From NCBI GenBank assembly GCA_947169265.1, contig CAMVPC010000012.1, positions 22,023-86,022 of the forward strand: DNA of 64,000 bases. Reading direction: 5' to 3'. The notes beneath the pieces were generated by a model. The model worked only from the letters and a program-made list of their open reading frames with translations, searched no databases and had not been told where the DNA came from. The first letter of the stretch is position 1. Each line of letters starts with the position of its first letter. Positions 1 to 8,677 of the stretch are shown piece after piece. The DNA is from an uncultured Prevotellaceae bacterium (GTDB taxonomy: Bacteria > Bacteroidota > Bacteroidia > Bacteroidales > Muribaculaceae). Made by a program: the position numbers and the translations under genes.

Positions 1-119
1 CTCGCCTCTTGCTTGGCCGCTTTGACGACCATTGCCGCCTTGTAAGCCTTTATCACGCATCAACTTTCCCGACGACGGAATGGGGTCACCTCCGGCGACA
101 ACTGTCTATTCGCCTCACA

Positions 120-159
120 CCCCCAGTGAAATTGGGCGGCCGCCCAATTTCACTGGGGG
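120..159. repeat. Perfect 40-bp palindrome with no spacer
   Basis: The 20-base half CCCCCAGTGAAATTGGGCGG at 120-139 is followed directly by its exact reverse complement at 140-159. The symmetry stops at 119/160. A NotI-type GCGGCCGC lies at the centre. It could extrude as a cruciform or form a long hairpin in RNA. There is no T-tract after either arm, so it is not a standard intrinsic terminator. No flanking gene explains it. Confidence 0.9.
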
Positions 160-295
160 CACTCAAGGGAACACTCTTCGGGTGGCCATCACTACACGGT
201 CACCGAAGACTCGACGTTCCTGACTCCTGTGCTTTTCACATCACAAAAGGCAGTTGTAATAGACAAGGTTTTGTGAGTGACCCGAAATAGGGCGG

Positions 296-325
296 TTTTT
301 CCGATGTTTTTCATCGGGGGAAAAA
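296..325. repeat. Small hairpin with T and A flanks
   Basis: TTTTT at 296-300 and CCGATG at 301-306 pair with CATCGG at 312-317 and AAAAA at 321-325 around a TTTTT loop, with three bulged G residues at 318-320. The T and A flanks would let it act as a weak terminator on either strand, but no gene end is close. Confidence 0.4.
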
Positions 326-355
326 TCGGGTGCCGGGGATACGGCGTAAATTGTT

Positions 356-418
356 TAAACCCCAATCGGCATTAAGTTTTCAAAACAACTTCTCAACTTA
401 ACGTCAGATTGGGGTTTA
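356..418. repeat. Compound inverted repeat
   Basis: A 12-bp outer arm (TAAACCCCAATC, 356-367) matches its reverse complement at 407-418, and a 7-bp inner arm (TTAAGTT, 372-378) matches 395-401. The whole 63-bp unit could fold into one long interrupted stem. Its position about 95 bp beyond the 3' end of the leftward BspA-like gene would fit a 3' structural element or a MITE-like relic. Function is unknown. Confidence 0.6.
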
Positions 419-512
419 GGTTATTCGGGACTCGTTTTGTCCTTTCCTGTTCGACCTCAAAAGGCGCGCTATCGCGCATGGATACAGCGCATGAAAAGCG
501 GCTCAAAGCCTG

Positions 513-2243
513 TCAATTCCGCTTGAGGATGACTTTGATTTCATAACCGGCATAAACTATGCTATAAGACAGCTCTTGGGTGGCGGGATTGTAGACGATG
601 TCGGAGATTGAATCGTAACTGTCGCCCCAACCGGGAACTATCGCATCCTGGGGATACAGCTTGTTTTCGGCCGAGAAATGCAGATAGGCATGCATGGCAT
701 AATCGCTACCATAGTTCTTGCGTTGCGACCACGAGCCGGCCAGCAACTCGTCGATGTAGAAGACGCCGGGAGCAGCCTTGTAGATATTCACTATGTAGCC
801 CTCCAGGGGGACTATTTGAGAGCCATTAAGCTGTGTTCCCGCTTGTGTGGTATATATTCCGCTGATATCGGTGTTGAAGGTGGGGTCGATGACGGGACTC
901 TCGTTGAGCAACGCATTGTAAAGTGCGGTCACATCGGCGCCGTTGACCACGCCATTGCAATCCACGTCGGCGTCACCGCCGGGCTGAACGTCGTCGAGCA
1001 GTTTATTGTAGAGGGCGGTTACATCACTGCCGTTGATCACGCCGCTGCCATCCACATCGCCTATGGCCACCACATCAAACTCGCTCCACACCGGCATGGA
1101 ACAGTATCCTTCCACATTGGCGGCGGGCACTTTGAGTCTCACCTGGCTCAAATCATTCACACCATGCCACACGTTTCTCAACACGATAATCGGTATCAAT
1201 CTTAACGCGGTAACCGTCTTGAGGCCGGTACAGTTCCAAAAAGCAAACGAGCGGATATCGGAGACCGAAGCGGGGATTGTCAAGTTTTCCAGGCCCGTGC
1301 AGCCACTGAAAGCATAACCTTCGATACAGGTGACCGTGCCCGGCACAACGGTGGTTTTGCAGCCCTGCAGCAGGACGTTGGTTGCGGTCACCACGATCGC
1401 GTTACAGCCGTTGCGCGAATCATAGACAGGATTTGCCTCATCGACCACTATCGATTCCAGCGCCACGCAATACTCAAAGCATCCCACCGGAATTTTGGTA
1501 ACCGAGGCCGGAATTGTCAAGCTTTTCAGACCGCGACACTCATCGAAGGCATCTTCATAAATCGTAGTCACCGTCGAGGGAATAATGGTGTTGTTACTAC
1601 CTTGCAGCAAGGTGTTGGAGGCTGTCTCGATGAGCGCGTTGCAGTTGTCGCGCGAATCATAAACCGTGTTTCCCGGTGCCACCTCAATTTTCGACAAATA
1701 TTCGCAGTTGTTAAGCACCCATTCGCCTATCGTCGTCGTCGAAGCGGGTATGGTCACACTCTGAAGCGCCGTATAGTTAAGAGCAAAATCGTCTATCTTA
1801 GTGACTGACTCTGGAATAAAGATTTCGGTCAAATTTAAGCAATAATAAAAGGCGGCTTCACCTATCGTTTCCACCGAACTGCCGATATTCACCTTGGTCA
1901 AGCCGTAGCATTGCTGAAAAGCACTCACGCCTATTGACTTGACGCTACTCGGGATAATCACGTTCGTCACGTTTGCGCACAGCACGAACGCATAATCGCC
2001 AATCTTCGTGACCGGATAAGTGACGCCACCATGAGTTACGGCAGACGGAATCACCACGTCACCGGTCAGCTCGCTATAGCGAGGATAAACATCCACTTCG
2101 TAGGTCACACTCACCGTAGTGCTGTCCTCGTTGATTTTATAGCACAATTTGCCCTCCTTAAAATCGTAGGCACTTGCCTGAACCACGAACATAGCGACAA
2201 CGAGTAATGCCGCGGCCCTAAGATTTTTGTAAAAATGTTTCAT
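513..2243 (-). CDS. BspA-like leucine-rich-repeat exoprotein with internal dockerin-like repeats
   Basis: A 576-residue predicted exported protein. The N-terminus (MKHFYKNLRAAALLVVAMFV...ASA) is a Sec signal peptide. Residues about 35-375 are tandem LRR_5/BspA-type repeats (phrases such as FxxCxxLTxVxIPxSVxxIG), interrupted twice by a YDSR..CNAI....LLQG module. At about 395-450 come two dockerin/EF-hand-like repeats (GDVDGSGVINGSDVTALYNK and a DVDCNGVVNGADVTALYN copy). About 125 further residues follow, a beta-rich tail not recognised. BspA-like proteins are surface or secreted adhesins in the Bacteroidales; the ligand here is unknown. The dockerin-like repeats are internal, whereas in the other three tagged exoproteins they are C-terminal. 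No exact TAnnTTTG promoter was found upstream. Confidence 0.85.
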   Translation of the reverse strand: MKHFYKNLRAAALLVVAMFVVQASAYDFKEGKLCYKINEDSTTVSVTYEVDVYPRYSELTGDVVIPSAVTHGGVTYPVTKIGDYAFVLCANVTNVIIPSSVKSIGVSAFQQCYGLTKVNIGSSVETIGEAAFYYCLNLTEIFIPESVTKIDDFALNYTALQSVTIPASTTTIGEWVLNNCEYLSKIEVAPGNTVYDSRDNCNALIETASNTLLQGSNNTIIPSTVTTIYEDAFDECRGLKSLTIPASVTKIPVGCFEYCVALESIVVDEANPVYDSRNGCNAIVVTATNVLLQGCKTTVVPGTVTCIEGYAFSGCTGLENLTIPASVSDIRSFAFWNCTGLKTVTALRLIPIIVLRNVWHGVNDLSQVRLKVPAANVEGYCSMPVWSEFDVVAIGDVDGSGVINGSDVTALYNKLLDDVQPGGDADVDCNGVVNGADVTALYNALLNESPVIDPTFNTDISGIYTTQAGTQLNGSQIVPLEGYIVNIYKAAPGVFYIDELLAGSWSQRKNYGSDYAMHAYLHFSAENKLYPQDAIVPGWGDSYDSISDIVYNPATQELSYSIVYAGYEIKVILKRN

Positions 2244-2609
2244 AAACTTTCTATTTTAGGTTGACACATTTAATTACTTGCAAATATCGACAAAATTCCC
2301 CACAAAAGCAAACATTTGTAGTAAATTCAATACATTCCGCGACAAAAAAAGACAAAAAGAGCACACCGGCGTGTGTAACCGCGATGCGCTCACAAGGACG
2401 CGGGTGGCGTGAGGTCACAGGCAAACCACCGCCGGGCGTAACCATTGACAACCATTCACGGGCAAGCACACAAGTAATATGGCTCAAATCGCGTTTGGCG
2501 CAACAAGAAGATGACAGTTACACGTTTTTTTGGGTGATTTTCGGCCACCATGTGTTATAGTTTGGCAATTATTTCTTACCTTTGCGAGTTAATTAAAAAA
2601 AATATAGAT
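2244..2609. other. Intergenic region between divergent BspA-like gene and pheT
   Basis: No convincing gene. Two overlapping opposite-strand frames (2251-2487 minus, 2261-2560 plus) have neither signal nor domain character and cancel each other. The left part is A/T-rich and probably carries the promoter of the leftward BspA-like gene; the right end holds the pheT promoter. A short inverted repeat CACACCGGCGTGTG sits at 2362-2375. Confidence 0.5.
2577..2584 (+). promoter_or_regulatory. Bacteroidetes -7 box for pheT
   Basis: TACCTTTG matches the TAnnTTTG consensus exactly. A TTTG at 2561-2564 lies closer (12 nt) than the usual 19-21 nt, so the -33 element is uncertain. Transcription would start a few bases after 2584, leaving a leader of about 20 nt before the chosen ATG at 2610. 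This supports that start over the upstream in-frame codon at 2550. Confidence 0.65.
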
Positions 2610-5075
2610 ATGAACGTATCCTACAAATGGTTAAAACAATACATTGACACCGACCTGACGGCACACGAGGTGGGCGACGCGCTCACTTCGCTGGGCCTCG
2701 AGGTGGGCGGTGTCGAGGAAGTGGAAACGATTCGCGGTGGCCTCAAGGGCCTCGTGGTGGGACAGGTGCTCACCTGCGAGATGCACCCCAACAGCGACCA
2801 CCTCCACGTGACGACAGTCGACCTGGGCGACGGCAACGCGCCGAGTCAAATCGTGTGCGGCGCGCCCAACGTGGCCGCCGGGCAAAAGGTCATCGTGGCC
2901 ACCCTGGGCACGAAGCTCTACGACGGCGACAAGGAGTTTGTCATCAAGAAATCGAAACTGCGCGGCGTGGAAAGCAACGGCATGATATGCGCCGAGGACG
3001 AGATAGGCGTGGGCACCAGCCACGACGGCATCATCGTCCTGCCGGCCGACGCCGTGGTGGGCACCCCGGCCGCCACTTACTATGGCGTGGAGAGCGACTA
3101 TGTGCTCGAAGTGGACCTCACCCCCAACCGCATCGACGGCGCCTCGCACTATGGCGTGGCACGCGACCTCAACGCCTGGCTGCGCCGCCACGGCAAAGAC
3201 GGACACCTGCGCCGCCCCGCCGTGGACGCTTTCAAGGCCGACCGCCCCGACGGTGGCATCCCCGTGGAGGTGCTCAACGGCGAGGCGTGCCCGCGCTACT
3301 GCGGCTTGACGATACGCGGCGTGAAGGTTCAAGAAAGCCCCAAGTGGCTCAAGGACTACCTGCTGGCCGTGGGCCAGCGTCCCATCAACAACATCGTTGA
3401 CATCACCAACTATATCCTGCTGGGCACCAACCAGCCGCTGCACTGCTTTGACCTCAACAAGATTGAGGGCGGCAAGGTGGTGGTGCGCACCGTGGACGAA
3501 GGCACCAAGTTCACCACACTCGACGGCGTGGAGCGCACGCTCACGTCGCGCGACTTGATGATATGCGACACGGTCAAGCCCATGTGTATCGGCGGCGTGT
3601 TTGGCGGTCTCGACTCGGGCGTGACCGAGCACACCACCGACATCTTCCTCGAGTCGGCCTACTTCCACCCCACGTGGATTCGCAAGACAGCACGACGCTT
3701 CGGGCTCAACACCGACGCCTCGTTCCGCTACGAGCGCGGCATCGACCCCAACGACACCGTCTACAACCTCAAGCTGGCCGCCACGCTCGTCAAGGAACTG
3801 GCCGGCGGCGAGATTTGCGGCGACATCGTCGACGTGAAGCAACACGACTTCCCGGGCTGCGAGGTGGAACTGCGCTACGACTACGTCAACAGCCTCATCG
3901 GCAAGCAGCTCGATCACGACACCGTCAAGGACATCGTCAAGAGCCTCGAGATGCAAATCGTGGCCGAAGACGACGAGCGCGTCAAGCTCATTGTGCCCAC
4001 CTACCGCGTGGACGTGCAACGCCCCTGCGACGTGGTGGAGGACATCCTGCGCGTGTACGGCTACAACAACGTCGAAATCACTCCCGATGTGCACAGCGCA
4101 CTCTCGCCGTTGGGCATGGTCGACTACCGCGACGCCATGCAGGAGCTCATCAGCAACCAGCTCACGGCACAAGGTTTCAACGAGATTCTCAACAACTCGC
4201 TCACGTCGGTGAGCTACTATGAGGACTGCGAGACCTTCCCGCTCAACGAATGTGTGCACATCGTCAACCCGCTCAGCAGCGACCTGGGCGTGATGCGCCA
4301 AACACTACTCTTCGGCGGGCTGGAAAGCGTGGCCCGCAACATCAACCGCAAGCGCGCCAACCTGCGGCTCTATGAATTCGGCAACATCTATCACTTCTCG
4401 CCCGAGACCTCTAACGCCGAGGTAGCCCTCGCGCCTTACAGCGAGCGACCCGTGCTGGGCCTGTGGCTCAGCGGCGCCAACCACGACGAGAACTGGGCCG
4501 AGAAGCCACGCAAGATGGATGTCTACGACCTCAAGGCCTACGTTGAGCTCGTGCTCAACCGCATGGGAATTAACCAAAACGACCTCACGCTTGAGCAAGC
4601 CGGCGACGACACCGTGGCGCCCGCCATCGCCTACAAGAACCGCGGCGGCAAGACCGTGGCCCTGCTGGGCATCGTTACCGCCAAGCAACTCAAAAAGGCC
4701 GACATTGACCAGCCCGTGTACTTCGCCCAAATCGACTGGGCGCTCGCCTGCAAGATGGCCTCACGCGTCAAAGTCGAATACGCCGACCTGCCCAAGACAT
4801 TGCCCGTGAGGCGCGACCTGGCCCTGCTGGTCGACAAGGCGGTAACCTACGACGAGATTCGCCGTGTGGTCACCGGCAGCGAGCGCAAGTTGCTGCGCGA
4901 CGTGAACCTCTTTGACGTGTACGAGGGCAAGAACCTTGAGGCCGGCAAGAAGTCCTACGCCATCAGCATCATTCTCCAGGACAACGACAAAACACTGCAA
5001 GACAAGCAAATCGACGCCGTCATGCAGAAAATCATCACCAACCTCGACAAGCAACTGGGCGCCAAGCTTCGCTAA
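2610..5075 (+). CDS. pheT: Phenylalanine--tRNA ligase beta subunit
   Basis: Phenylalanyl-tRNA synthetase beta chain, 821 residues, close to the usual length of about 800-820. It pairs with PheS (not in the window) to charge tRNA-Phe in the cytoplasm. It opens with MNVSYKWLKQYI, followed by an EMAP/tRNA-binding domain at about 40-150, the B3/4 editing domain at about 210-390, B5 at about 410-480, the catalytic-like core, and the FDX-ACB anticodon-binding domain in the last 95 residues (LPVRRDLALLVDKAVTYDEI). The frame is open upstream to 2550, but the M at 2610 starts the family-conserved sequence and sits just after a -7 promoter box. The cupin gene follows after 5 nt. Confidence 0.97.
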   Translation: MNVSYKWLKQYIDTDLTAHEVGDALTSLGLEVGGVEEVETIRGGLKGLVVGQVLTCEMHPNSDHLHVTTVDLGDGNAPSQIVCGAPNVAAGQKVIVATLGTKLYDGDKEFVIKKSKLRGVESNGMICAEDEIGVGTSHDGIIVLPADAVVGTPAATYYGVESDYVLEVDLTPNRIDGASHYGVARDLNAWLRRHGKDGHLRRPAVDAFKADRPDGGIPVEVLNGEACPRYCGLTIRGVKVQESPKWLKDYLLAVGQRPINNIVDITNYILLGTNQPLHCFDLNKIEGGKVVVRTVDEGTKFTTLDGVERTLTSRDLMICDTVKPMCIGGVFGGLDSGVTEHTTDIFLESAYFHPTWIRKTARRFGLNTDASFRYERGIDPNDTVYNLKLAATLVKELAGGEICGDIVDVKQHDFPGCEVELRYDYVNSLIGKQLDHDTVKDIVKSLEMQIVAEDDERVKLIVPTYRVDVQRPCDVVEDILRVYGYNNVEITPDVHSALSPLGMVDYRDAMQELISNQLTAQGFNEILNNSLTSVSYYEDCETFPLNECVHIVNPLSSDLGVMRQTLLFGGLESVARNINRKRANLRLYEFGNIYHFSPETSNAEVALAPYSERPVLGLWLSGANHDENWAEKPRKMDVYDLKAYVELVLNRMGINQNDLTLEQAGDDTVAPAIAYKNRGGKTVALLGIVTAKQLKKADIDQPVYFAQIDWALACKMASRVKVEYADLPKTLPVRRDLALLVDKAVTYDEIRRVVTGSERKLLRDVNLFDVYEGKNLEAGKKSYAISIILQDNDKTLQDKQIDAVMQKIITNLDKQLGAKLR

Positions 5076-5080
5076 CGACA

Positions 5081-5419
5081 ATGATTATAGATTTCAACGA
5101 CTTGCCCGAGCAACACCTTGAGGCTTTCAAGGGAGGACAAAAGGAATATGTGGCGCGAATGTTTACCGACTCGCGGGTGAAAATCATGCGCGGACACCTC
5201 GAGCCGGGGGCCTCCATAGGCCTGCACACCCACGAGGGTAACAGCGAAATCATTTTCATGCTCAACGGACGCGGCCACGTCATCTACGATGATACCACCG
5301 AGACGTTGCTGCCCGGCCAGGCGCACTACTGCCCCATGGACCACGCCCACAGCCTGGTCAACAACAGTGACGCGCCGCTCGATTTCTTTGCCGTTGTGCC
5401 CGAGCATCATCAGGAATAA
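5081..5419 (+). CDS. Small cupin-domain protein
   Basis: A 112-residue single-domain cupin (cupin_2 type). Cupin motif 1 is visible as GLHTHEGNSEIIFMLNGRG (about residues 46-64), with two His and one Glu as likely metal ligands. Motif 2 is visible as GQAHYCPMDHAHSLVNN (about 80-96), with the last His ligand. There is no signal peptide, so it should be cytosolic. The substrate cannot be told from sequence; small cupins include isomerases, dioxygenases and sugar or effector binders. It lies 5 nt after pheT and 37 nt before the YebC gene, so the three are probably one transcript. Confidence 0.85.
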   Translation: MIIDFNDLPEQHLEAFKGGQKEYVARMFTDSRVKIMRGHLEPGASIGLHTHEGNSEIIFMLNGRGHVIYDDTTETLLPGQAHYCPMDHAHSLVNNSDAPLDFFAVVPEHHQE

Positions 5420-5456
5420 AAAAACTATCACAAAAAAACTATACACATTATTTATT

Positions 5457-6185
5457 ATGGGAAGAGCTTTTGAATATCGCAAAGCGAGAAAACTGAAAAG
5501 GTGGGGAAGCATGTCACGCACCTTTACTAAAATCGGTAAGGAAATCACCATGGCCGTCAAGGCTGGCGGTCCCGACCCCTCGGCAAACTCGCGCCTGCGC
5601 GCGCTCATGGCCAACGCCAAGGCCGCTAACATGCCCAAGGACACCGTGGAGCGCGCCATCAAGAAGGCCAGCGACAAGGACGCCAGCGACTACAAGGAGG
5701 TCATCTACGAAGGATTCGGCCCCCACGGCATCGCCATCCTCGTCGAAACCGCTACCGACAACACCACGCGCACCGTGGCCAACCTGCGCAGCTACTTCAA
5801 CAAGAACGGCGGCACGCTGGGCAACAGCGGCAGCGTCGCCTTCATGTTCAGCCACAAGTGCTACTTCCACGTGGCACCCAAAGACGGCATCACCCTCGAC
5901 GACCTGGAGCTGGAAATGATCGACTTCGGGGCCGAGGAATTTGAGCAGGACGAAGAGGAAATCATCATCAGTGGCGCCTTTGAAAGCAACGCCGAGATAC
6001 AGAAATACCTCGAGGACAACGGCTTTGAAATCAAGAGCAGCGAATTTATCTATGAGCCGGCCGACTACAAAGAGCTCACCGCCGAGCAAATGGCCGACAT
6101 TGAGAAACTCATCGATGTGCTCGAGGACGACGACGACGTGCAAAACGTCTTCACCACCATGAAGGAAGGCGAAGGCGACGAATAA
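5457..6185 (+). CDS. YebC/PmpR-family transcriptional regulator or translation factor
   Basis: A 242-residue YebC/TACO1 family protein. It begins MGRAFEYRKARKLKRWGSM, the characteristic N-terminus (GRxFxxRKxxxxKRxxxM), and continues through the three-domain fold to an acidic end (LIDVLEDDDDVQNVF). Members have been described as DNA-binding regulators (PmpR) and, in other systems, as factors that relieve ribosome stalling; which applies here is not visible. The frame is open back to 5289, but that part overlaps the cupin gene in another frame and lacks conservation, so the ATG at 5457 is chosen. A strong terminator follows. Confidence 0.93.
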   Translation: MGRAFEYRKARKLKRWGSMSRTFTKIGKEITMAVKAGGPDPSANSRLRALMANAKAANMPKDTVERAIKKASDKDASDYKEVIYEGFGPHGIAILVETATDNTTRTVANLRSYFNKNGGTLGNSGSVAFMFSHKCYFHVAPKDGITLDDLELEMIDFGAEEFEQDEEEIIISGAFESNAEIQKYLEDNGFEIKSSEFIYEPADYKELTAEQMADIEKLIDVLEDDDDVQNVFTTMKEGEGDE

Positions 6186-6207
6186 CCACGCCACGTGCCA
6201 ACCGCCC

Positions 6208-6260
6208 AAAAAGCGTAGCCACTCCGCCCGTTTCGGGCCGCAGGTGGCTACGCTTTTTTT
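6208..6260 (+). terminator. Intrinsic terminator after the YebC gene
   Basis: A 15-bp perfect stem, AAAAAGCGTAGCCAC at 6208-6222 pairing with 6244-6258, with a GC-containing loop, ends in a run of seven T residues (6254-6260). It closes the pheT-cupin-yebC unit. The A-run on the left side makes it usable for the convergent minus-strand gene at 6349-6681 as well. Confidence 0.92.
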
Positions 6261-6348
6261 AGGGAAGGGGAAGGTAAAGGCAGGGCACCGAGGCCCTGCC
6301 TTAGCATGCTTATGAAAAATGTGCTTATGGATTTGCCGTTCGTCAGGT

Positions 6349-6681
6349 TTACATGTAACCCACCACGATGTAGACCGTGCCACGATTGGTGTAAGCCATG
6401 CGGTAGAAGACGCCGTCGGCCAGCCACAGGCGTTCGCCTTTCACGTAGCAGTATTGCCCGCGCAGGGGACGATTGTAGAACTTGGCGCCCTTGGCGGGAC
6501 GGTGGCGGTGGACGATGACACCTCCGCGCTGGTCGCTGCCGTGGCGGCCGGTTGTTACTCTCTCGTGGCGCACGTCGCGTCCGCGGTCGTTACGATAGCC
6601 GTTGGCGCCGTGTGCGCTTGCCGTGCAAGCAGCTATCATCATTGCTTGCAGGATAACCGAAGTAATTAAAAATCTTTTCAT
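6349..6681 (-). CDS. Small exported basic protein of unknown function
   Basis: A 110-residue protein with a signal peptide (MKRFLITSVILQAMMIAACTASA; a lipobox-like IAAC is also present). It then has an Arg/His-rich stretch (GYRNDRGRDVRHERV...) and a C-terminal segment with GVFYRMAYTNRGTVYIVVGYM. That GVFY...YVVV-like ending resembles small periplasmic DUF6515-type proteins, but I cannot assign it firmly. It is a single gene, convergent with the pheT unit, and has its own promoter with TAACTTTG at 6747-6740. Confidence 0.7.
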   Translation of the reverse strand: MKRFLITSVILQAMMIAACTASAHGANGYRNDRGRDVRHERVTTGRHGSDQRGGVIVHRHRPAKGAKFYNRPLRGQYCYVKGERLWLADGVFYRMAYTNRGTVYIVVGYM

Positions 6682-6739
6682 AGCTGTGTTGCATTAAAGG
6701 GTGAATAACTAAAAAACTATTGTCTCGTTTTCTTGGTGA

Positions 6740-6771
6740 CAAAGTTACAACACGGCACCCGTCGCTGTCAA
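6740..6771 (-). promoter_or_regulatory. Promoter of the small exported protein gene
   Basis: On the minus strand TAACTTTG (6747-6740) fits TAnnTTTG, with TTG at 6771-6769 about 21 nt upstream. The predicted start gives a leader of about 50 nt before the ATG at 6681. Confidence 0.6.
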
Positions 6772-6868
6772 GAGCCGTGGCCGAATGTGGTGGCCAACGA
6801 CACGTTTCGAGTGGCCAACGACAATCCATTCACAATAAAACGGGCCGTCGTGCGTTATTAAAAGTGAG

Positions 6869-7615
6869 ATGAGTCATGCATTTTTACGAAATATCACCCT
6901 CGGCCTGCTGTCGATACTCGCGCTGGCCACTGCCGCCCAGGATAACGACAAAATCCTCAACCGGCAGTATGCCGACATGAAGCGAGTGCATTTCGGTTTC
7001 TCGGTGGGCACCCATTTCCAGGACCTGAACATCACCAACAACGGCTATGTGACCGAAGACGGCCAGAGCTGGTTTGCCGAAGTCCCCAACCACTCGCCGG
7101 GCTTTTGTGTCAACGTGCTTGCCGACTTGCGCCTGGGCGAGCAGTTCAACCTGCGTGTGTCGCCGGGCATGTACTTCGGCAACAAGGTGGTCAAGTACCG
7201 CAACGCGATGTATAACCCCGAGGTGGACCTCGAACCGGGCCTCGACCTGCAGAGTCAAAACATCAAGGCCACTTACATCGTGCTGCCCATCGACTTGAAA
7301 TACTCGGCAAAACGCTATCACAACATACGACCCTACTTCACCGGCGGCGCCATGGCCGTGTACGACCTGAGTAAAGACCGCCCCGACCAGCTGCGCGTCA
7401 AAGACCTCGACGTGATGCTCACCGTGGGTATGGGCTGCGATTTCTACCTGCCCTTCTTCAAGCTGTGCCCCGAGGTGAAATTCTGCTTCGGGCTGCGCAA
7501 CCTGCTGGAAAAGAACCGTCCCGACCTCGAGGACAACCCCGGCATGCTCAAGTTCACCCGCAGCGTCGACAAGATACAGGACAACATGGTCGTTCTCACC
7601 TTTTATTTTGAATAA
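6869..7615 (+). CDS. porT: PorT-like outer-membrane beta-barrel protein of the type IX system
   Basis: A 248-residue protein with a signal peptide (MSHAFLRNITLGLLSILALATA) and alternating amphipathic strands typical of an eight-strand OMP_b-brl_2 barrel (RVHFGFSVGTHFQD, FNLRVSPGMYFGNK, YIVLPIDLKYSAKR, RPYFTGGAMAVYDL), ending in VVLTFYFE with an aromatic residue near the end. PorT in Porphyromonas gingivalis is needed for type IX secretion. Its place 12 nt before porP and at the head of porPKLMN supports the call; barrel sequences diverge quickly, so the name rests partly on context. The ATG at 6869 follows a short A-rich leader. Confidence 0.82.
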   Translation: MSHAFLRNITLGLLSILALATAAQDNDKILNRQYADMKRVHFGFSVGTHFQDLNITNNGYVTEDGQSWFAEVPNHSPGFCVNVLADLRLGEQFNLRVSPGMYFGNKVVKYRNAMYNPEVDLEPGLDLQSQNIKATYIVLPIDLKYSAKRYHNIRPYFTGGAMAVYDLSKDRPDQLRVKDLDVMLTVGMGCDFYLPFFKLCPEVKFCFGLRNLLEKNRPDLEDNPGMLKFTRSVDKIQDNMVVLTFYFE

Positions 7616-7627
7616 CCCGCACGACGC

Positions 7628-8617
7628 ATGATGGTTCCGAAACATATCAAACTCATCGTCGCGGCAATAATGCCGATGCTCGCGGCGCTCACCGCCACGA
7701 CGGCCCACGCGCAAGTCGACGCGCAACTGGCCCATTACTGGGCCGTGCCCGCCTACTACAACCCCGCCGCGACAGGCAATATCGACTACATCCACATCAG
7801 CGGCGGCACGCGCCTGCAATGGCTCGGCATCAAGCATGCCCCCATGTCGTTCCACGCCATGGCCGACATGCCCTTCAAGTTCCTCAACCGCCGCTGGGGC
7901 GTGGGCGTCAATCTCAAACAGGAGAGTATGGGCCTCTACCGCTCGCTCAACGCCATGGCACAGCTGTCGTGGAAGAAAAACATGCTGGGCGGCACGTTAA
8001 GCGTGGGCATCCAGGCCGGCCTGCTCAACGAAACCTTCAAGGGCTCAAGAATCGAGATTCCCGAGACCGACGAGGCCCACACGAGCGCCGACGACGCCAT
8101 CCCCAACACCGATGTCACGGGCAACGCCATCGACCTGGGCGCCGGCATCTACTTCTCGCGTAAGAAATGGTGGGTGGGCGCTTCGGTGACCCACATCAAC
8201 CAGCCCACGGTGTCGCTCAAAACCGAGGGTAACGAAGAGGACATCTACGAATTTGAGGCCGGACGGGCCTATTATTTGGGCGCCGGTTGCAATATTCCCA
8301 TTAAAAACTCGTTATTTGAATTACAACCCTCGTTCTTTGTCAAGACCGACTTCCAGTTTGTCCAGGCCGAGGTCACCGCGCGCGTGAGGTACAATAAATT
8401 CTTGAGCGGCGGTTTCGCCTATCGCTACAACGACGCCGTGGGGCTGCTGCTCGGCGCCGAGTTCAAGAACTTCTTTGTGGGCTATGCCTACGAGTTCCCC
8501 ACGAGCGCCATCAACAAGGCCAGCAAAGGCAGCCACGAGCTTTTTGTCTCTTACAACATCAAGCTCGACATGGGCGAGAAGAACAAGAACAAGCACCGCA
8601 GCATCCGCATCATGTGA
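7628..8617 (+). CDS. porP: PorP/SprF-family outer-membrane protein of the type IX system
   Basis: A 329-residue PorP/SprF-family barrel. It has a signal peptide ending ...TTAHAQ, then the family's opening (QVDAQLAHYWAVPAYYNPAATG) and the typical run AGTR-like SGGTRLQWLGIKHAPMSFHA, RWGVGVNLKQESMGLYRS and YAYEFPTSAI. Family members sit in the outer membrane and link the PorK/PorN ring or an attachment complex to the secretion channel. It lies 12 nt after porT and 60 nt before porK, in the order known from P. gingivalis. Confidence 0.93.
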   Translation: MMVPKHIKLIVAAIMPMLAALTATTAHAQVDAQLAHYWAVPAYYNPAATGNIDYIHISGGTRLQWLGIKHAPMSFHAMADMPFKFLNRRWGVGVNLKQESMGLYRSLNAMAQLSWKKNMLGGTLSVGIQAGLLNETFKGSRIEIPETDEAHTSADDAIPNTDVTGNAIDLGAGIYFSRKKWWVGASVTHINQPTVSLKTEGNEEDIYEFEAGRAYYLGAGCNIPIKNSLFELQPSFFVKTDFQFVQAEVTARVRYNKFLSGGFAYRYNDAVGLLLGAEFKNFFVGYAYEFPTSAINKASKGSHELFVSYNIKLDMGEKNKNKHRSIRIM

Positions 8618-8677
8618 CGCGCCCGCGACGGCAACATATAAATTTTGATTTGAAACTATACTCATTAATATAGAAAT

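Larger units (their letters stand above)
1..512. other. Non-coding left edge with inverted repeats
   Basis: No convincing gene is seen in these 512 bases. A forward reading frame at 9-290 has no recognisable protein character and runs straight through a perfect palindrome, so it is not called. On the minus strand an ATG at 32-30 opens a short run reading MVVKAAKQEA that leaves the window, so a gene starting there and running left is possible but unproven. The stretch holds a 40-bp palindrome (120-159), a small T/A-flanked hairpin (296-325) and a compound inverted repeat (356-418), each listed separately. Confidence 0.5.

Noticed and set aside
9..290. 93-residue forward frame at the left edge
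   Set aside because: It runs through the perfect palindrome at 120-159 and shows no domain, signal or sensible composition.
2251..2560. Two overlapping opposite-strand small frames upstream of pheT
   Set aside because: They overlap each other across the promoter region and have no protein-like features.
2631..4301. 556-residue minus-strand frame
   Set aside because: It is the reverse complement of pheT. His/Val/Ala-rich composition is typical of antisense frames in GC-rich genes.
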